DNA of 64,000 bases from an uncultured Shewanella sp. (GTDB lineage Bacteria > Pseudomonadota > Gammaproteobacteria > Enterobacterales > Shewanellaceae): assembly GCF_947495455.1 (NCBI RefSeq), contig NZ_CANLZC010000016.1, positions 1-64,000 of the forward strand, read 5' to 3'. A program made the position numbers and the translations under genes. Shown here one piece after another: positions 63,817-64,000 of this stretch. The notes beneath the pieces are model-generated. The model made no database searches, was not told the DNA's origin, and worked only from the letters and a program-made list of their open reading frames with translations. Numbering within the stretch: position 1 is the first letter of the stretch; each line of letters begins with the position of its first letter.

Positions 63817-64000
63817 TGAAACCTTTGACACCCATGTTTAAATTAAACGCCTTGATGGCATCTATGACCCTGTGTTTTTCTGTGTGGGCTAATGACGAAG
63901 CAGTAGTAGAAGAGCTTAAAGTAAAAGAGGTAAAAAGTTCCAAAAGCATGCAGGCAAGTAATAATACGGGGAGTGGATCACAGCTTGATCCCGTTTCATT
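63817..64000 (+). CDS. Paralogue of the 60396 gene, N-terminal fragment (cut by window end)
   Basis: 61 residues visible. The signal peptide is almost the same as that of the preceding gene (LNALMASMTLCFSVWAND), then the acidic/polar region begins (EAVVEELKVKEVKSS) and already differs. CCGGAGG lies 8 bp before the ATG. Together with the duplicated leader this shows a tandem gene duplication. The domain content beyond the window is unknown. Confidence 0.85.

Overview
The window looks like chromosomal DNA of a marine, AT-rich gammaproteobacterium, most probably a member of the Shewanellaceae or a close relative. I infer this from the gene content and order: mltF divergent from purL, cydABX, a polar-flagellum block of the Vibrio/Shewanella type (flgT, flgO, flgN, flgM, flgA, cheV, cheR), many lipoproteins, and scattered ACGGGTATA-type short repeats. 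No database search was possible, so the genus is an inference.

Layout. 1-2544: the right end of an IS3-type insertion sequence, then gene wreckage, including a frameshifted sterol-desaturase-family gene and a degraded membrane-protein remnant. 2545-5991: a Ser/Asp-rich lipoprotein with an unassigned C-terminal domain and two related GNAT acetyltransferases. 6636-14307: the most unusual stretch. A proteinase-K-like secreted subtilase is followed by two secreted Hint-domain (intein/hedgehog-like) proteins, a membrane-anchored helical protein, and two related exported proteins that carry what looks like a strongly diverged subtilase Asp/His/Ser triad. 14568-31144: mostly housekeeping (HAD phosphatase, TRIC-type channel, tadA, mltF, purL, cydABX), then an RND efflux pair with a divergent TetR regulator and a clear palindromic operator.

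31283-46078: accessory metabolism and envelope genes (outer-membrane protein, GntP and MHS transporters, small exported proteins, a one-cysteine thioredoxin-fold lipoprotein, a MocR regulator that lacks the PLP lysine and sits beside a 16-bp inverted repeat, an intact and an amber-interrupted GNAT, a porin-GH5 operon) and a tRNA-Arg(CCU). 46171-51850: flagellar H-ring, chaperone and chemotaxis genes. Sigma-28 promoters can be read directly upstream of flgO and flgM. The block stops after cheR and lacks flgP and flgB onward.

52856-64000: a GH18 chitinase lipoprotein whose N-terminal module matches the lipoprotein at 2545, a coiled-coil SHOCT-like protein, two SDR oxidoreductases, a sulfotransferase/2OG-Fe(II) oxygenase fusion, and a tandem pair (the second cut by the window end) of large secreted proteins. 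The complete member carries two LamG domains and two chitin-binding-like repeats. The pair shares a conserved leader of about 190 nt. Together with the chitinase, the GH5 enzyme and the porin, these suggest a polysaccharide-degrading, probably chitin-using, surface-associated lifestyle.
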